Below, piece after piece: positions 1 through 8,859 of a stretch of DNA of 53,282 nt. The first letter of the stretch is position 1, and each line of letters starts with the position of its first letter. This stretch comes from Anaerolineales bacterium (GTDB lineage Bacteria; Chloroflexota; Anaerolineae; Anaerolineales; RBG-16-64-43). Location: the NCBI GenBank assembly GCA_016928575.1, contig JAFGKK010000071.1:1-53282 (forward strand). Reading direction: 5' to 3'. The notes under the pieces were generated by a model, which saw nothing but the letters and a program-made list of their open reading frames with translations, was not told the DNA's origin and ran no database searches. Made by a program: the position numbers and the translations under genes.

Positions 1-69
1 ACTCCGGAATGGGTGGCCGGATAACTCCGGAATCACCGGCCGGATAACTCCGAAACGGGCGGCCGGATT
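1..69. repeat. Three tandem 23-bp direct repeats
   Basis: Three head-to-tail units at 1-23, 24-46 and 47-69, each starting ACTCCG(G/A)AA and ending GGCCGGAT(A/T), with variation in the middle; a fragment of a fourth follows. Arrays of short direct repeats like this occur at ends of some insertion sequences (for example IS21-family multiple terminal repeats). No transposase is visible inside the window, so the link to a mobile element just left of position 1 is only inference. Confidence 0.6.
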
Positions 70-197
70 AGGCCGGAAAATGCAATCTTTCTTTTGGTTT
101 TTGCGCTTTTTGTGGCCGAGCTTATCCCCTGCAATTATTCTGAGGTCTCTTCGGAATGACTATCCAAGCGGCGATCGGGGGGATTTCCAGCCGGGGG

Positions 198-203
198 TAT
201 AAT
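198..203 (+). promoter_or_regulatory. Candidate -10 box for the lipoprotein gene
   Basis: A perfect TATAAT lies 41 bases before the ATG at 244. The segment 17 bases upstream is G-rich and does not resemble a -35 box, so this is a weak promoter call based on the -10 box and its placement. Confidence 0.3.
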
Positions 204-243
204 CGCTCCGCATCGGGCCGAATGGATCGGGTCTCCCGGAAAA

Positions 244-1719
244 ATGCTCAATCCCCGGATCCTTTTCGCTTCCTTCCTCCTGCCGCTGTTCCTTGCCGCT
301 TGCGGAAGCAATCCATCCGCCTCACCAGCCGCCTCCGGATCCAGCCCGACCCCTCCGCCCGCGACCGAGGCCTCCCCCTCCCAGATCGCAAAGAATACAC
401 CGATCCCGACAACTCCCGCCGAAACCCCTGCGCCCGCCGGTTTGAATGCCTCCGGGCCGCACGTTCTCTTCGACAGCGGCCAAGGGATTTGGATCGCCAA
501 CCCCGACGGCGGCTTTCCCACCCGGATGTCCGAATATGGAACCGGCAAATGCAACCAGGATTTGCATGACGCGGTTGCGCCCGGCGGCGACAGCCTGGCC
601 GTGGCGGCGATCGGGAAGACGGGCATCGACCTGCTCCTGGTGGATATCCCCGGAGGAAGTACGACGACCGTCGCCCGCCTGCTCGATATCACCCGCCTGG
701 ACTTGGCACTCGATTCTCTGTCCCTAAAGGCGTTCGCCTACTACGCGATCACCGAATTCCCGAACCTGGCTTGGCGGCCCGGACAAGGCGGGGTCTTGGC
801 GTACGTCAATGCGATCCTGGGGCCTACGACGGACCTCTTTACCTATGACCGCGAGCGGGAGGAATCCCGGCGCCATGCGGAGGATCCTTCCCAGGCAATC
901 CATCCGATCTGGTCTCCGGACGGGGATTACCTGCTCTTCTTCGGGGTCAATTGGCTTCCGCCGTACGGCCAAACGTACGTGACCTTCGACCCGATGCAGG
1001 GCTTCTGGGCGGTGCGCCTATCCGACGGCGAAATGATCCCCCAGCCGGCGCCGCTGGGCACCCACCTCAACTTCGTCGGCTGGCGGGACGGGACCCATTA
1101 CCTGGTGTACGACAGCGACACAGAATGCATCGCCCGCGATTTGCGGGCGGTGGATCTGGTCACCGGCGAGGCGGCGCCGGTCCTGGAAGGATGCCTGCAC
1201 GCCCGACCCGCCTGGTCCCCCGGAAACCGGACCGCCATGGTTTCCGTCGGCCCGGACTGCGAGTGCGGGATTTCCCCCGGGACGTACCTGCTTCCGCCCG
1301 ACCGGCCGGAGCCTATCCGGCTGATGGAGGAACAAACCTTGGAAGTCTTCTGGCTCGCCGAAAGCGGGGTTTTCTACGCCTATCCGGCCGCCCTCTTTTC
1401 CGCCGATGGGGAGAGCCGCTACGATCCGCCGGCGGCGGGAGCCTCCTACCATCCGGCGGTTTCCGCCGCAGGCCATCAGGCGTGGGAAGTCGTCGCGGAC
1501 CGCCGCGGCCGGGTGGCGGTCAAACCCGCCGGAGCAGATTGGCGGGAGATCCTTGCGGCAAACGTGAGTCTGCTGATCTGGGACGCCGTCTCCGGCGACA
1601 CACTGCTGATCGCGCTGGAAAACGGCGACCTCTACTCCGCGGCGGCCCCGGATTTCTTGCCCAGGTTGACGGGGAGGATCGGTTGGAACAGCAGCCAAGC
1701 GGTCTGGGTGGAGGGGTAA
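244..1719 (+). CDS. Secreted lipoprotein with predicted beta-propeller (TolB/WD40-like)
   Basis: The 491-residue protein starts with a lipoprotein signal peptide: a hydrophobic segment (about 7-18) and lipobox LAAC with the acylated Cys at residue 20. A Ser/Pro/Thr/Ala-rich linker follows to about residue 70. The rest is beta-rich with repeated strand-turn units such as SPDGDYLLFF, which resemble TolB/PD40 propeller blades that read a value and report it. A role as an envelope-anchored, propeller-type binding protein is inference; there are no catalytic motifs. The gene stands alone, with a TATAAT box 41 bases upstream, and is separated from the peptide importer operon by about 280 bases. The ATG at 244 gives the complete signal peptide. 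Confidence 0.75.
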   Translation: MLNPRILFASFLLPLFLAACGSNPSASPAASGSSPTPPPATEASPSQIAKNTPIPTTPAETPAPAGLNASGPHVLFDSGQGIWIANPDGGFPTRMSEYGTGKCNQDLHDAVAPGGDSLAVAAIGKTGIDLLLVDIPGGSTTTVARLLDITRLDLALDSLSLKAFAYYAITEFPNLAWRPGQGGVLAYVNAILGPTTDLFTYDREREESRRHAEDPSQAIHPIWSPDGDYLLFFGVNWLPPYGQTYVTFDPMQGFWAVRLSDGEMIPQPAPLGTHLNFVGWRDGTHYLVYDSDTECIARDLRAVDLVTGEAAPVLEGCLHARPAWSPGNRTAMVSVGPDCECGISPGTYLLPPDRPEPIRLMEEQTLEVFWLAESGVFYAYPAALFSADGESRYDPPAAGASYHPAVSAAGHQAWEVVADRRGRVAVKPAGADWREILAANVSLLIWDAVSGDTLLIALENGDLYSAAAPDFLPRLTGRIGWNSSQAVWVEG

Positions 1720-1901
1720 ACCGCCCACGCATCGTCTTCCGGGAGGCAGGGGCAGCCCGCTGGAACGCACGGCCCGGTTTGGCATCGACCGAACCCTCCC
1801 AAAGGCGGTGTCCGGGCGGCCGGCAGAATCCGCAAAGAGGCTGTAGAATTGGCGGGTGCGAGTTGGAAAGACGGCGGACAAAGATGGCCCTTTTGGGCTG
1901 C

Positions 1902-1930
1902 TTGCGATAACTCAAAAAGAACAACATTAT
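1902..1930 (+). promoter_or_regulatory. Candidate promoter for the peptide importer operon
   Basis: TTGCGA (1902-1907) and CATTAT (1925-1930) are separated by 17 bases in a locally AT-rich stretch about 75 bases ahead of the first ATPase gene. The -35 and -10 boxes both deviate from consensus. Confidence 0.3.
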
Positions 1931-2003
1931 GCTAAAATCCCTACATATGATCGTTTTCGGCAACACCACCCCACCCGATCCTCAGACTGGCGGATAGGAA
2001 TCC

Positions 2004-2993
2004 ATGCCCGAAGTCCTCGCGGTAAAAGACCTGGTGACAAAATTCTATACCGAAACGGAAACGGTGCACGCCGTCAACGGCGTGAGTTTCCACGTGGATG
2101 AGAGCGAGACGCTGGGCGTGGTCGGCGAAAGCGGCTGCGGGAAAAGCGTTTCCGTGCACTCCCTCCTGCGGCTGATCCCCATGCCGCCGGGCCGGATCGA
2201 ATCCGGAAAGGCGATGTTCCGCGGGCAGGACCTGCTGCGCATGGCGCCGGAGGAGATCCGCCGCGTCCGCGGATCGCAGATCGGGATGGTCTTCCAGGAC
2301 CCGATGACCTCGCTCAATCCGGTGATCACCATCGAGAAGCAGGTCGCCGAACCGCTTTTCATCCACAAGAAGATGTCGTTCACCGACGCCCGGACCCGGG
2401 TGGTGGAACTCCTGAACCAGGTCGGCATTCCCTGCCCCGAAAAGCGGCTGGCGGATTACCCGCACCAATTTTCCGGGGGGATGCGCCAGCGGGTGATGAT
2501 CGCGATGGCCTTGGCGTGCAACCCGGACCTGCTGATCGCCGACGAGCCCACCACTGCGCTCGACGTGACCATCCAGGCCCAGTTCGTCGAATTGGTGAAA
2601 AAGCTCCGCGACGAATACCGGATGGCGATCATCTGGATCACCCACGATTTGGGGGTGATTGCGGGGATCGCCCACCGCGTGGCGGTGATGTACGCCGGGT
2701 TCATCGTCGAGCACGCCACGGTCAAGGAACTCTACGCCAACCCCCAGCACCCTTACACGCGCGGCCTGCTGGGATCGCTCCCGCGCCTGGACGAACAGCA
2801 GACGGTGAGGCTGACCAACATCAAGGGCCTTCCGCCGGACATGTGCCAGCCTCCGGTGGGATGCCCGTTCGTGCCGCGCTGTCCGTACGCCTTCGACCGA
2901 TGCAAAGCGGAGAATCCGCCGCTCGAATCGGTCAACGACGGGCACACGGCGGCCTGCTGGTGGAACATCGATGCCGGGAAGCCGCGAGGATGA
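2004..2993 (+). CDS. Oligopeptide/dipeptide ABC importer ATPase, OppD/DppD type
   Basis: First ATPase of a peptide importer; it hydrolyses ATP at the inner face of the membrane to power the two permeases encoded downstream. Seen in the 329-residue protein: Walker A GESGCGKS (41-48), Q-loop FQDP (97-100), signature FSGG(M)RQR (156-163), Walker B LLIADEP (176-182), D-loop ALDV and switch His in ITHDLG. The C-terminal extension has the Cys-rich PxGCPFxPRC pattern of the oligo_HPY region shared by OppD/DppD and OppF/DppF. Its stop overlaps the start of the next ATPase gene (ATGA), suggesting translational coupling. Substrate (oligopeptide, dipeptide, nickel or other) cannot be told from sequence alone. 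Confidence 0.93.
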   Translation: MPEVLAVKDLVTKFYTETETVHAVNGVSFHVDESETLGVVGESGCGKSVSVHSLLRLIPMPPGRIESGKAMFRGQDLLRMAPEEIRRVRGSQIGMVFQDPMTSLNPVITIEKQVAEPLFIHKKMSFTDARTRVVELLNQVGIPCPEKRLADYPHQFSGGMRQRVMIAMALACNPDLLIADEPTTALDVTIQAQFVELVKKLRDEYRMAIIWITHDLGVIAGIAHRVAVMYAGFIVEHATVKELYANPQHPYTRGLLGSLPRLDEQQTVRLTNIKGLPPDMCQPPVGCPFVPRCPYAFDRCKAENPPLESVNDGHTAACWWNIDAGKPRG

Positions 2994-4015
2994 GCATGCC
3001 CACCAACGCCGAAGCCCCCCGATCCTCCGACGTCCTGCTGCGGGTCCGCGGCCTCAAGATGCATTTCCCCATCCTGCGCGGCGTGTTCCAGCGCCAGGTG
3101 GGATCGATCAAAGCCGTCGACGGGATCTCCTTCGACATCATCCGCGGGGAAACCCTCGGGCTGGTGGGGGAAAGCGGCTGCGGCAAATCCACCACCGGAA
3201 GGGCGATCCTCCAACTGTACCGGCCGACCGCCGGAAGCGTGGAATTAGACGGCGAAGACCTGATCCAACTGCGCGGCCAGGCGTTGCGGGGGCGGCGGCG
3301 CAAGATGCAGATGATTTTCCAGGACCCCTACGCCTCGCTAAACCCGCGGATGACGATCGGCGAGATCGTCAGCGAACCGCTGGAAGTCCACAATACCTGC
3401 CGCGGCAAGGAAAAAAACGACCGGGTCGCGTACCTCTTGCAGGTGGTGGGGCTCAATCCGCTGTACGCCGGACGCTACCCGCACGAATTCTCCGGCGGCC
3501 AGCGGCAAAGGGTGGGGATCGCCCGGGCGCTGGCGCTGGATCCCTCCTTTATCGTGTGCGACGAGCCGATCTCGGCCCTCGACGTCTCGATCCAGGCCCA
3601 GGTGGTCAACCTGCTGGAAGACATCCAGAAGAAGATGGGGCTGACCTACCTGTTCATCGCCCACGACCTGAGCATGGTCCGCCACATCTCCAACCGCGTG
3701 GCGGTGATGTATCTGGGCAGGCTGATGGAGCTGGCCGACCGCGAGGAGGTGTACGTCGATCCGCTGCACCCCTACACCCAGGCGCTGCTCTCGGCCATCC
3801 CAATCCCCGATCCGGTGCTTGAAGAGCAACGCCAGCGGATCATCCTCGCCGGCGACGTCCCCAGCCCGGCCAATCCGCCCGCCGGATGCGTCTTTCACAC
3901 CCGCTGCATGTACGCGGAAACCCGGTGCGTGGAAGAGGAGCCGGAGTGGCGCGAAGCGCACGCCGGGCACTGGGTGGCGTGCCACTTCGCGGAACGATTC
4001 ATGAAGCAGGGCTAA
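2990..4015 (+). CDS. Oligopeptide/dipeptide ABC importer ATPase, OppF/DppF type
   Basis: Second ATPase of the importer, 341 residues from the ATG at 2990. That start overlaps the preceding stop as ATGA and begins [10 protein letters not shown], just ahead of the conserved [12 protein letters not shown] strand. The open frame continues upstream but only as a shadow of the preceding gene. Visible motifs: Walker [11 protein letters not shown]-loop [10 protein letters not shown], signature FSGGQRQRV, Walker B FIVCDEP and AHDLS switch region. The C-terminal [15 protein letters not shown] segment is the oligo_HPY tail. OppD and OppF normally act as a heterodimer, and the neighbouring lipoprotein and permeases support this. 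Confidence 0.93.
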   Translation: MSMPTNAEAPRSSDVLLRVRGLKMHFPILRGVFQRQVGSIKAVDGISFDIIRGETLGLVGESGCGKSTTGRAILQLYRPTAGSVELDGEDLIQLRGQALRGRRRKMQMIFQDPYASLNPRMTIGEIVSEPLEVHNTCRGKEKNDRVAYLLQVVGLNPLYAGRYPHEFSGGQRQRVGIARALALDPSFIVCDEPISALDVSIQAQVVNLLEDIQKKMGLTYLFIAHDLSMVRHISNRVAVMYLGRLMELADREEVYVDPLHPYTQALLSAIPIPDPVLEEQRQRIILAGDVPSPANPPAGCVFHTRCMYAETRCVEEEPEWREAHAGHWVACHFAERFMKQG

Positions 4016-4159
4016 GCGCACCACGGGAGAAGAGAACCGCAAGAATCGCAGGGAGAGGCGGGACGCTTAGGAAAGGAGGTGGCGGAAAGCATCCAATTCT
4101 GGCAATTGCGTCCGTGCAAGCTCGTAGTCTTTCCGAACATTCCCTAAGGAGGAAAGAAC

Positions 4160-6124
4160 ATGCGAAAGCGAACCTTGGCGACAACCTTCACGACCGCAAT
4201 CGTCGCGCTCCTGGTTCTGTCCGCCTGCGGACCAAAAGCCGCGGACTTTTCCGCGGGCTTCAAGTCCAAAGACCCGACGACCTTCGTGATCCAGGAGATC
4301 GCCGGCGGCCCGGACACCCTCGATCCGACGCTGGCCTACGACACCGCGAGCGGCGAAATTCTCCAGAACGTCTACGACACGCTGGTCACCTACAAGCGGG
4401 ACGTGAAGACCGAACTGGTCCCGATGCTGGCCACAGAAGTGCCGACCAAGGAAAACGGCGGCGTCTCGGCCGACGGGCTGACCGTCACCTTCAAGCTGCG
4501 CAAGGGCGTAAAGTTCCACAGCGGCAGTGAAATGACGGCCGATGACGTGGCCTTCAGCTTCCAGCGCGGCGTGCTCTCGGCCGGATCGATCTCCCCACAG
4601 TGGTTGTTCATTGAGCCGCTGATGGGCAGCACGGTCTGGAACGACATCGTCGACCAGCTGGATCCCGACGAGTCGAAGGGATTGATCGACAACCGCGAAG
4701 CGCTCAAGGCGGAGGACCCCGCGGCGCTGGCGGGCCTGTGCGAGACGGTGAAATCCAAGATCGTCGCCGACAACGCGGCCAACACCGTCACCTTCCACCT
4801 GGCCCAGCCCTGGGGTCCGTTCGTGATCACCTTCGCCGGCTTCTGGGGCAGCATTCAGGAACAGGACTGGGTGGCCGCCAACGGCGGGTGGGACGGCGAC
4901 TGCGGCACCTGGCAGAACTACTACGCCCCGACCTCCGAAGAGGTGAACCAGAAGCAGCTCGGCAAGGGAGCCAACGGAACCGGCCCTTACAAGCTGAAGG
5001 AATGGGGCGATACCGAAGTGATCCTCGAATCGAACGAGGATTACTGGGTTTCCAAGCCGCTCTGGGAAGGCGCTCCGACCGGCGCCCCCAAGCTCAAGAC
5101 CGTGATCATCAAATTCGTCGAGGAATTCAGCACCCGCTTTGCGGCAATGCTGGCCGGCGATGCCGACATGATCCAGGCCGGGAGCGCGCAGGACTGGCCG
5201 GTGATGGATGAAGAAGTGGGCGCCACCTGCGACCAGGCCGGAGTGTGCACGATCGACGACGCCGCCAAGCCGCTCGTCCGCTACGTCAACCAGGACGTCT
5301 CCAACCGGACCGACGCCTTTTTCAACTTCAAGATCAACACCGAAGGCGGCAACGACTTCATCGGCTCCGGCAAGATCGACGGCAACGGCGTTCCGCCGGA
5401 CTTCTTCTCCGACATCCACATCCGCAAGGCCTTCAACTACTGCTTCGACTGGGACATCTACATCCGCGACGTGGCCCAGGGCGAGGGCGTTCAGGCCAAC
5501 AACGTGATGCTGCTCGGCGAGCTCGGCGACGATCCGGACGGCGACCACTACACCTACGACCCGGCCATGTGCGAGGCGGAGTTCAAAGCCTCAACCTGGA
5601 AATCCGAGGACGGAAAGAGCCTGTGGGATACCGGTTTCCGGCTGATCGTCGGCTACAACGCCGGCAACACCTCGCGCCAAGCGGTGGCCCAGATCTTCCG
5701 CGACAACATCAGCGCCGTCAACCCGAAGTTCAAGGTGGAATCCCAGAGCCTGGAATGGCCGAACTATCTGGAAGCCTACCAGACCAAGAAGCTGCCGTTC
5801 TTCATCATCGGCTGGATCGAAGACATCCCCGATCCGCACAACTGGACCTTCACCTACACCGCGGGGGCTTTCGGCGGCAAGCAGGGTCTGCCGCAGGAAC
5901 TGCTGGATCAGTTCCGGCCGCTGGTGGAACAGGGCGCCACGGAAACCGATCCGGCCAAGCGGACCGCGATCTACAAGGACTTCAACAAGCTGTACTTTGA
6001 AAACGCGCCGGCGGTCATCCTGGCGCAAACCGGCGCACGCCGCTACATGCAGCGCTGGGTGAACGGGTACTACACCAACTCGCTGTATTCCTACAACTAC
6101 TACTACGTGTTGTGGAAGAGTTAA
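4160..6124 (+). CDS. Peptide ABC transporter substrate-binding lipoprotein (SBP_bac_5 family)
   Basis: Extracytoplasmic binding protein that captures the substrate and hands it to the permeases. The 654-residue protein has a signal peptide with lipobox LSAC (Cys 23) and the SBP_bac_5 landmarks: EIAGGPDTLDPTLAYD near the N terminus, LRKGVKFHSGSEMTADDV and the AFSFQR segment, then NGTGPYKLKEW and NEDYW in the middle. It is longer than the usual ~540 residues, with extra sequence in the region around 150-190 and near 340-400. A strong ribosome site AAGGAGG (4146-4152) sits 7 bases before the ATG, fitting high expression. A long hairpin lies between it and the first permease gene. Confidence 0.93.
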   Translation: MRKRTLATTFTTAIVALLVLSACGPKAADFSAGFKSKDPTTFVIQEIAGGPDTLDPTLAYDTASGEILQNVYDTLVTYKRDVKTELVPMLATEVPTKENGGVSADGLTVTFKLRKGVKFHSGSEMTADDVAFSFQRGVLSAGSISPQWLFIEPLMGSTVWNDIVDQLDPDESKGLIDNREALKAEDPAALAGLCETVKSKIVADNAANTVTFHLAQPWGPFVITFAGFWGSIQEQDWVAANGGWDGDCGTWQNYYAPTSEEVNQKQLGKGANGTGPYKLKEWGDTEVILESNEDYWVSKPLWEGAPTGAPKLKTVIIKFVEEFSTRFAAMLAGDADMIQAGSAQDWPVMDEEVGATCDQAGVCTIDDAAKPLVRYVNQDVSNRTDAFFNFKINTEGGNDFIGSGKIDGNGVPPDFFSDIHIRKAFNYCFDWDIYIRDVAQGEGVQANNVMLLGELGDDPDGDHYTYDPAMCEAEFKASTWKSEDGKSLWDTGFRLIVGYNAGNTSRQAVAQIFRDNISAVNPKFKVESQSLEWPNYLEAYQTKKLPFFIIGWIEDIPDPHNWTFTYTAGAFGGKQGLPQELLDQFRPLVEQGATETDPAKRTAIYKDFNKLYFENAPAVILAQTGARRYMQRWVNGYYTNSLYSYNYYYVLWKS

Positions 6125-6164
6125 CCCGTTCTGGCTAGCGGGAGCCTGCTTCCGCTGGACCAAA

Positions 6165-6201
6165 ACGTTCCCCTCCCGTCCCGTGGACGGGAGGGGAACG
6201 T
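6165..6201. promoter_or_regulatory. Long intercistronic hairpin between binding protein and permease genes
   Basis: Perfect 17-bp inverted repeat (6165-6181 with 6185-6201) around a 3-base loop, in the 104-base gap between the binding-protein and first permease genes. There is no T-run after it, so it is unlikely to be a simple terminator. Such hairpins in importer operons often protect the upstream message from 3' decay, keeping binding protein in excess over permease; that role here is inference. Confidence 0.6.
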
Positions 6202-6221
6202 CCCGCCGGAAACGAAAAGAC

Positions 6222-6227
6222 AGAGGA
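6222..6227 (+). promoter_or_regulatory. Ribosome site that decides the permease start
   Basis: AGAGGA ends 7 bases before a GTG at 6235 but only one base before the in-frame TTG at 6229. The spacing favours GTG 6235 as the start of the first permease. Confidence 0.5.
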
Positions 6228-6234
6228 ATTGCCC

Positions 6235-7302
6235 GTGATCAATTACATCATCCGCCGACTGCTGATCATGCCGATCACCCTGGTCGGGATGACGATTCTG
6301 ATCTTCCTCATGCTGTGGATCCTCGGCCCGTCGGCGCGCTCCGCGCTGTACATCCGGGATATCCCCAAGAACGAGGCCGTGATGCAGGGGATCATCACCA
6401 AGTACGGCCTCAACGATCCGATCTACATGCAATACTGGCACTGGCTGGTCGGCCGGCCGGATCCGGACAACGAGGGGGAGGTGGTCGGCGGGATCCTGCG
6501 CGGCGAGTTCGGCTTCTCGCGCTCGTTCAGCCGCCCGGTCGTCGAGCTGTTGCAAGCGCGTTTTCCGGCCACCCTGGAACTGACGTTGTACGCGTTTCTC
6601 CCGATCATCCTCGTCGGAGTGTGGCTCGGAGTGCAGGCGGCGGTCCGGCACAACCAATGGATCGACCAACTGGCGCGGGTGTTCAGCATCGTCGGATACT
6701 CCTTTCCCGTGTTCGTCCTGGGGATCCTGCTGATGATGATTTTCTACGCCCAACTGCGCTGGTTTCCGGTGGAAAGGATTTCGGATTCGGTGAAAATGGT
6801 GATCCTCTCCCCGGACTACAGGCAATACACCAGCCTGATCACCGTGGACGCGATCCTCAACGGCCGGTTGGACATTTGGTGGGACGCCATCCGCCACTTG
6901 GTCCTTCCGATCATCACCCTCTCCTACACTTCCTGGGCGGCCTTTCTGCGCATCACCCGCTCCTCGATGCTGGAAACCCTGCGCCAGGAATACGTCACCA
7001 CGGCGCGCGCCAAGGGCGCGACCGAGAAGGACGTGATCAACAAACACGCCCGCCCGAATGCGCTGATTCCGGTGGCCACCTACAGCGGGATCACCGTCGC
7101 CTACCTGCTCGGTGGCGTGGTGATCACCGAGACGATCTTCAACTACCCCGGCATGGGCTCGGCCGCCGCCAACGCCGCCGGGAGCTTCGACGTGGTGACC
7201 GTGCTCGCCTTCACGATGGTCACCGGCCTGATATTGATCCTGTCCAACCTGGTCGTCGACATCCTCTACGCCATGCTCGATCCGCGGATCCGGCTGAGCT
7301 GA
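6235..7302 (+). CDS. Peptide ABC transporter permease, OppB/DppB type
   Basis: Integral membrane subunit of the importer, 355 residues from GTG 6235 (an in-frame TTG at 6229 is a less well spaced alternative). It opens with the typical INYIIRRLLIMPITLVGMT helix 1 and has about six hydrophobic helices. The EAA loop that docks on the ATPases is seen as EYVTTARAKGATEKDVINKHARPNA, read here from about residue 252. The family ending DPRIRLS is present. It follows the long hairpin after the binding-protein gene and is 15 bases ahead of the second permease gene. Confidence 0.92.
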   Translation: MINYIIRRLLIMPITLVGMTILIFLMLWILGPSARSALYIRDIPKNEAVMQGIITKYGLNDPIYMQYWHWLVGRPDPDNEGEVVGGILRGEFGFSRSFSRPVVELLQARFPATLELTLYAFLPIILVGVWLGVQAAVRHNQWIDQLARVFSIVGYSFPVFVLGILLMMIFYAQLRWFPVERISDSVKMVILSPDYRQYTSLITVDAILNGRLDIWWDAIRHLVLPIITLSYTSWAAFLRITRSSMLETLRQEYVTTARAKGATEKDVINKHARPNALIPVATYSGITVAYLLGGVVITETIFNYPGMGSAAANAAGSFDVVTVLAFTMVTGLILILSNLVVDILYAMLDPRIRLS

Positions 7303-7317
7303 AAGGTCGCCTTCTCC

Positions 7318-8361
7318 ATGAAGAACGCACGCGCATCGATGATGACTCTTTCGGAAGAAGCCATCCCGCTGAGGGAAATCGGGCGGCTGGAGCGGTTTCT
7401 CGGGCCGGAGTTTTACCGCATCTTCCGCGGTGTGCTGACCAACCCGCTGTCGGTGATCGGCATCTGCCTGATCCTGTTCTTTGTTCTGGTGGCGCTTTTC
7501 GCGCCGGTGATCATCCCGCCGGTGGAGAACGCCGATCCGTTCATGATCCCGCGCGACGGATACAACGCCGTCCCGTTTCCGCCGGGCGACAAATGGCTGC
7601 GCCGGCCGCCGGAACTGCCCTTCTGGTACAAGCCGCTGACCGGCTCTGACGAGTGGGTCCACATCCTCGGCACGTCCAGCGGCGGATGGGATATTTTTTA
7701 CGGCCTGGTGTGGGGGACGCGGACGGCGATCATCGTCGGGGTGATCATCGAGGGCGTGACTCTGCTGATCGGGATCATTATCGGATCCGTCTCCGCCTTT
7801 TACGGCGGCTGGCTCGACGAAGTGCTGATGCGCATCACCGAGGTCTTCATGGCCTTCCCGTTCATTTTCGCCGCGCTCACCCTCTCGGCGGTGCTCACCC
7901 CCATTCTGGGAAAGGGGATCTGGCCACCGACGATCGCGATCATCACCTTCGGGTGGATGAGCTACGCGCGCCTGATCCGCGGCGACATCCTTTCGATCCG
8001 CGAGCGGGATTACATCATGGCCGCGCGGGTGGTGGGCGTGAGCGACCTGCGGATCCTGTTCAAGCACATCGTCCCCAATGCGATCTATCCCACGCTCGTC
8101 CTGGCGTCGATGGACATCGGGAGTCTGGTAATCTCCTTCGCGGCGTTGTCGTTCCTCGGCATCGGGACGGAGGTCGGGTACGCGGATTGGGGCCAGGTGA
8201 TTTCGTTCGCGCGAAACTACATTTCGGTGTTCACGAAGTACTGGTACATCATCGTCTACCCGGGCATCACCCTGATTCTCTTTGTCCTGGGGTGGAATCT
8301 GGTCGGCGATGCGCTGCGCGACATTATGGATCCGAAGATGCGCGGGCAAGTAAGACGGTGA
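7318..8361 (+). CDS. Peptide ABC transporter permease, OppC/DppC type
   Basis: Second membrane subunit, 347 residues. It has the OppC_N-type start (a short cytoplasmic tail, then a helix ending FAPVIIPP), a periplasmic loop longer than usual between helix 1 and the ABC-permease core (about 70-120, with HILGTSSGGWDIF in place of the usual LGTDxxGRD), and the EAA loop RDYIMAARVVGVSDLRILFKHIVPNA. The ending GDALRDIMDPKMRG is typical. It is the last gene of the importer operon, followed within 20 bases by an intrinsic terminator. Confidence 0.92.
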   Translation: MKNARASMMTLSEEAIPLREIGRLERFLGPEFYRIFRGVLTNPLSVIGICLILFFVLVALFAPVIIPPVENADPFMIPRDGYNAVPFPPGDKWLRRPPELPFWYKPLTGSDEWVHILGTSSGGWDIFYGLVWGTRTAIIVGVIIEGVTLLIGIIIGSVSAFYGGWLDEVLMRITEVFMAFPFIFAALTLSAVLTPILGKGIWPPTIAIITFGWMSYARLIRGDILSIRERDYIMAARVVGVSDLRILFKHIVPNAIYPTLVLASMDIGSLVISFAALSFLGIGTEVGYADWGQVISFARNYISVFTKYWYIIVYPGITLILFVLGWNLVGDALRDIMDPKMRGQVRR

Positions 8362-8377
8362 ATCCTTCGGACAGGAC

Positions 8378-8407
8378 AAAGGCCCGGCATCATGCCGGGC
8401 CTTTTTT
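8378..8407 (+). terminator. Intrinsic terminator of the peptide importer operon
   Basis: GC-rich stem AAAGGCCCGGCAT / ATGCCGGGCCTTT followed directly by a run of six T, 17 bases after the second permease stop. This is a textbook rho-independent terminator. Confidence 0.9.
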
Positions 8408-8432
8408 GATTTTCGGAAACGGAAAGAAGTTC

Positions 8433-8600
8433 GTCATGCCTGGGTGTCTTTCGCGGGCATCCAGCGGCTCTCAGCGTCCGCTGTGGACATCACCGATCAA
8501 GCCACTGGATCCCCGCTGAGATCACCCCCACTTCATGTCCATCCCGGCACCGGACTTCTCCGGTTCCGGGATATCCCGCGGGGGCAGGCGCGGGGATGAC
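8433..8600. repeat. Degenerate intergenic palindromic repeat
   Basis: Opens with GTCATGCC and closes with GGGGATGAC, with a central CTGGATCCCCGCTG-like core. The layout matches the dispersed GTCATCCC...GGGATGAC elements seen again near 11475 and 14347. No credible protein is encoded; the short open frames here are products of repeat composition. Confidence 0.5.
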
Positions 8601-8766
8601 GGACAAGATTGTCATGCCCGCGCCCCCGGCCCGCACGGCGGAGCCGGGACGGGCTGCCCCCCGAGCGATGAGCATTGGCGATCTTCCAATGCGAAGATTT
8701 CGCGAGTGAGGGTGTTTTCAGCCGACACCCAGGATACTGTATGGTCCATCCTTTTCGGCTTTTCCC

Positions 8767-8840
8767 CCCTCACCCCAAACCCCTCTCCCAGCCTATGCTG
8801 GGAGAGGGGAACGCCGATGGCCTTTCGGCAAAGGTGAGGG
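8767..8840. repeat. Nested inverted-repeat element
   Basis: Outer arms CCCTCACC (8767-8774) and GGTGAGGG (8833-8840) enclose a perfect 13-bp inner stem (8780-8792 with 8797-8809, loop CTAT). The element type (CCCTCACCCC...GGGGAGAGGG) recurs widely in bacterial intergenic DNA. It lies 19 bases beyond the end of the convergent aldolase gene and could act as a transcript end for it, but no T-run supports this. Confidence 0.55.
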
Positions 8841-8859
8841 ATAATCGAGGGGCCGACGG

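Noticed and set aside
6121-8379. 752-codon open frame on the minus strand opposite the two permease genes
   Set aside because: Its product is low in hydrophobic segments and rich in Asp/His/Arg, typical of a shadow. The plus strand encodes two standard permeases.
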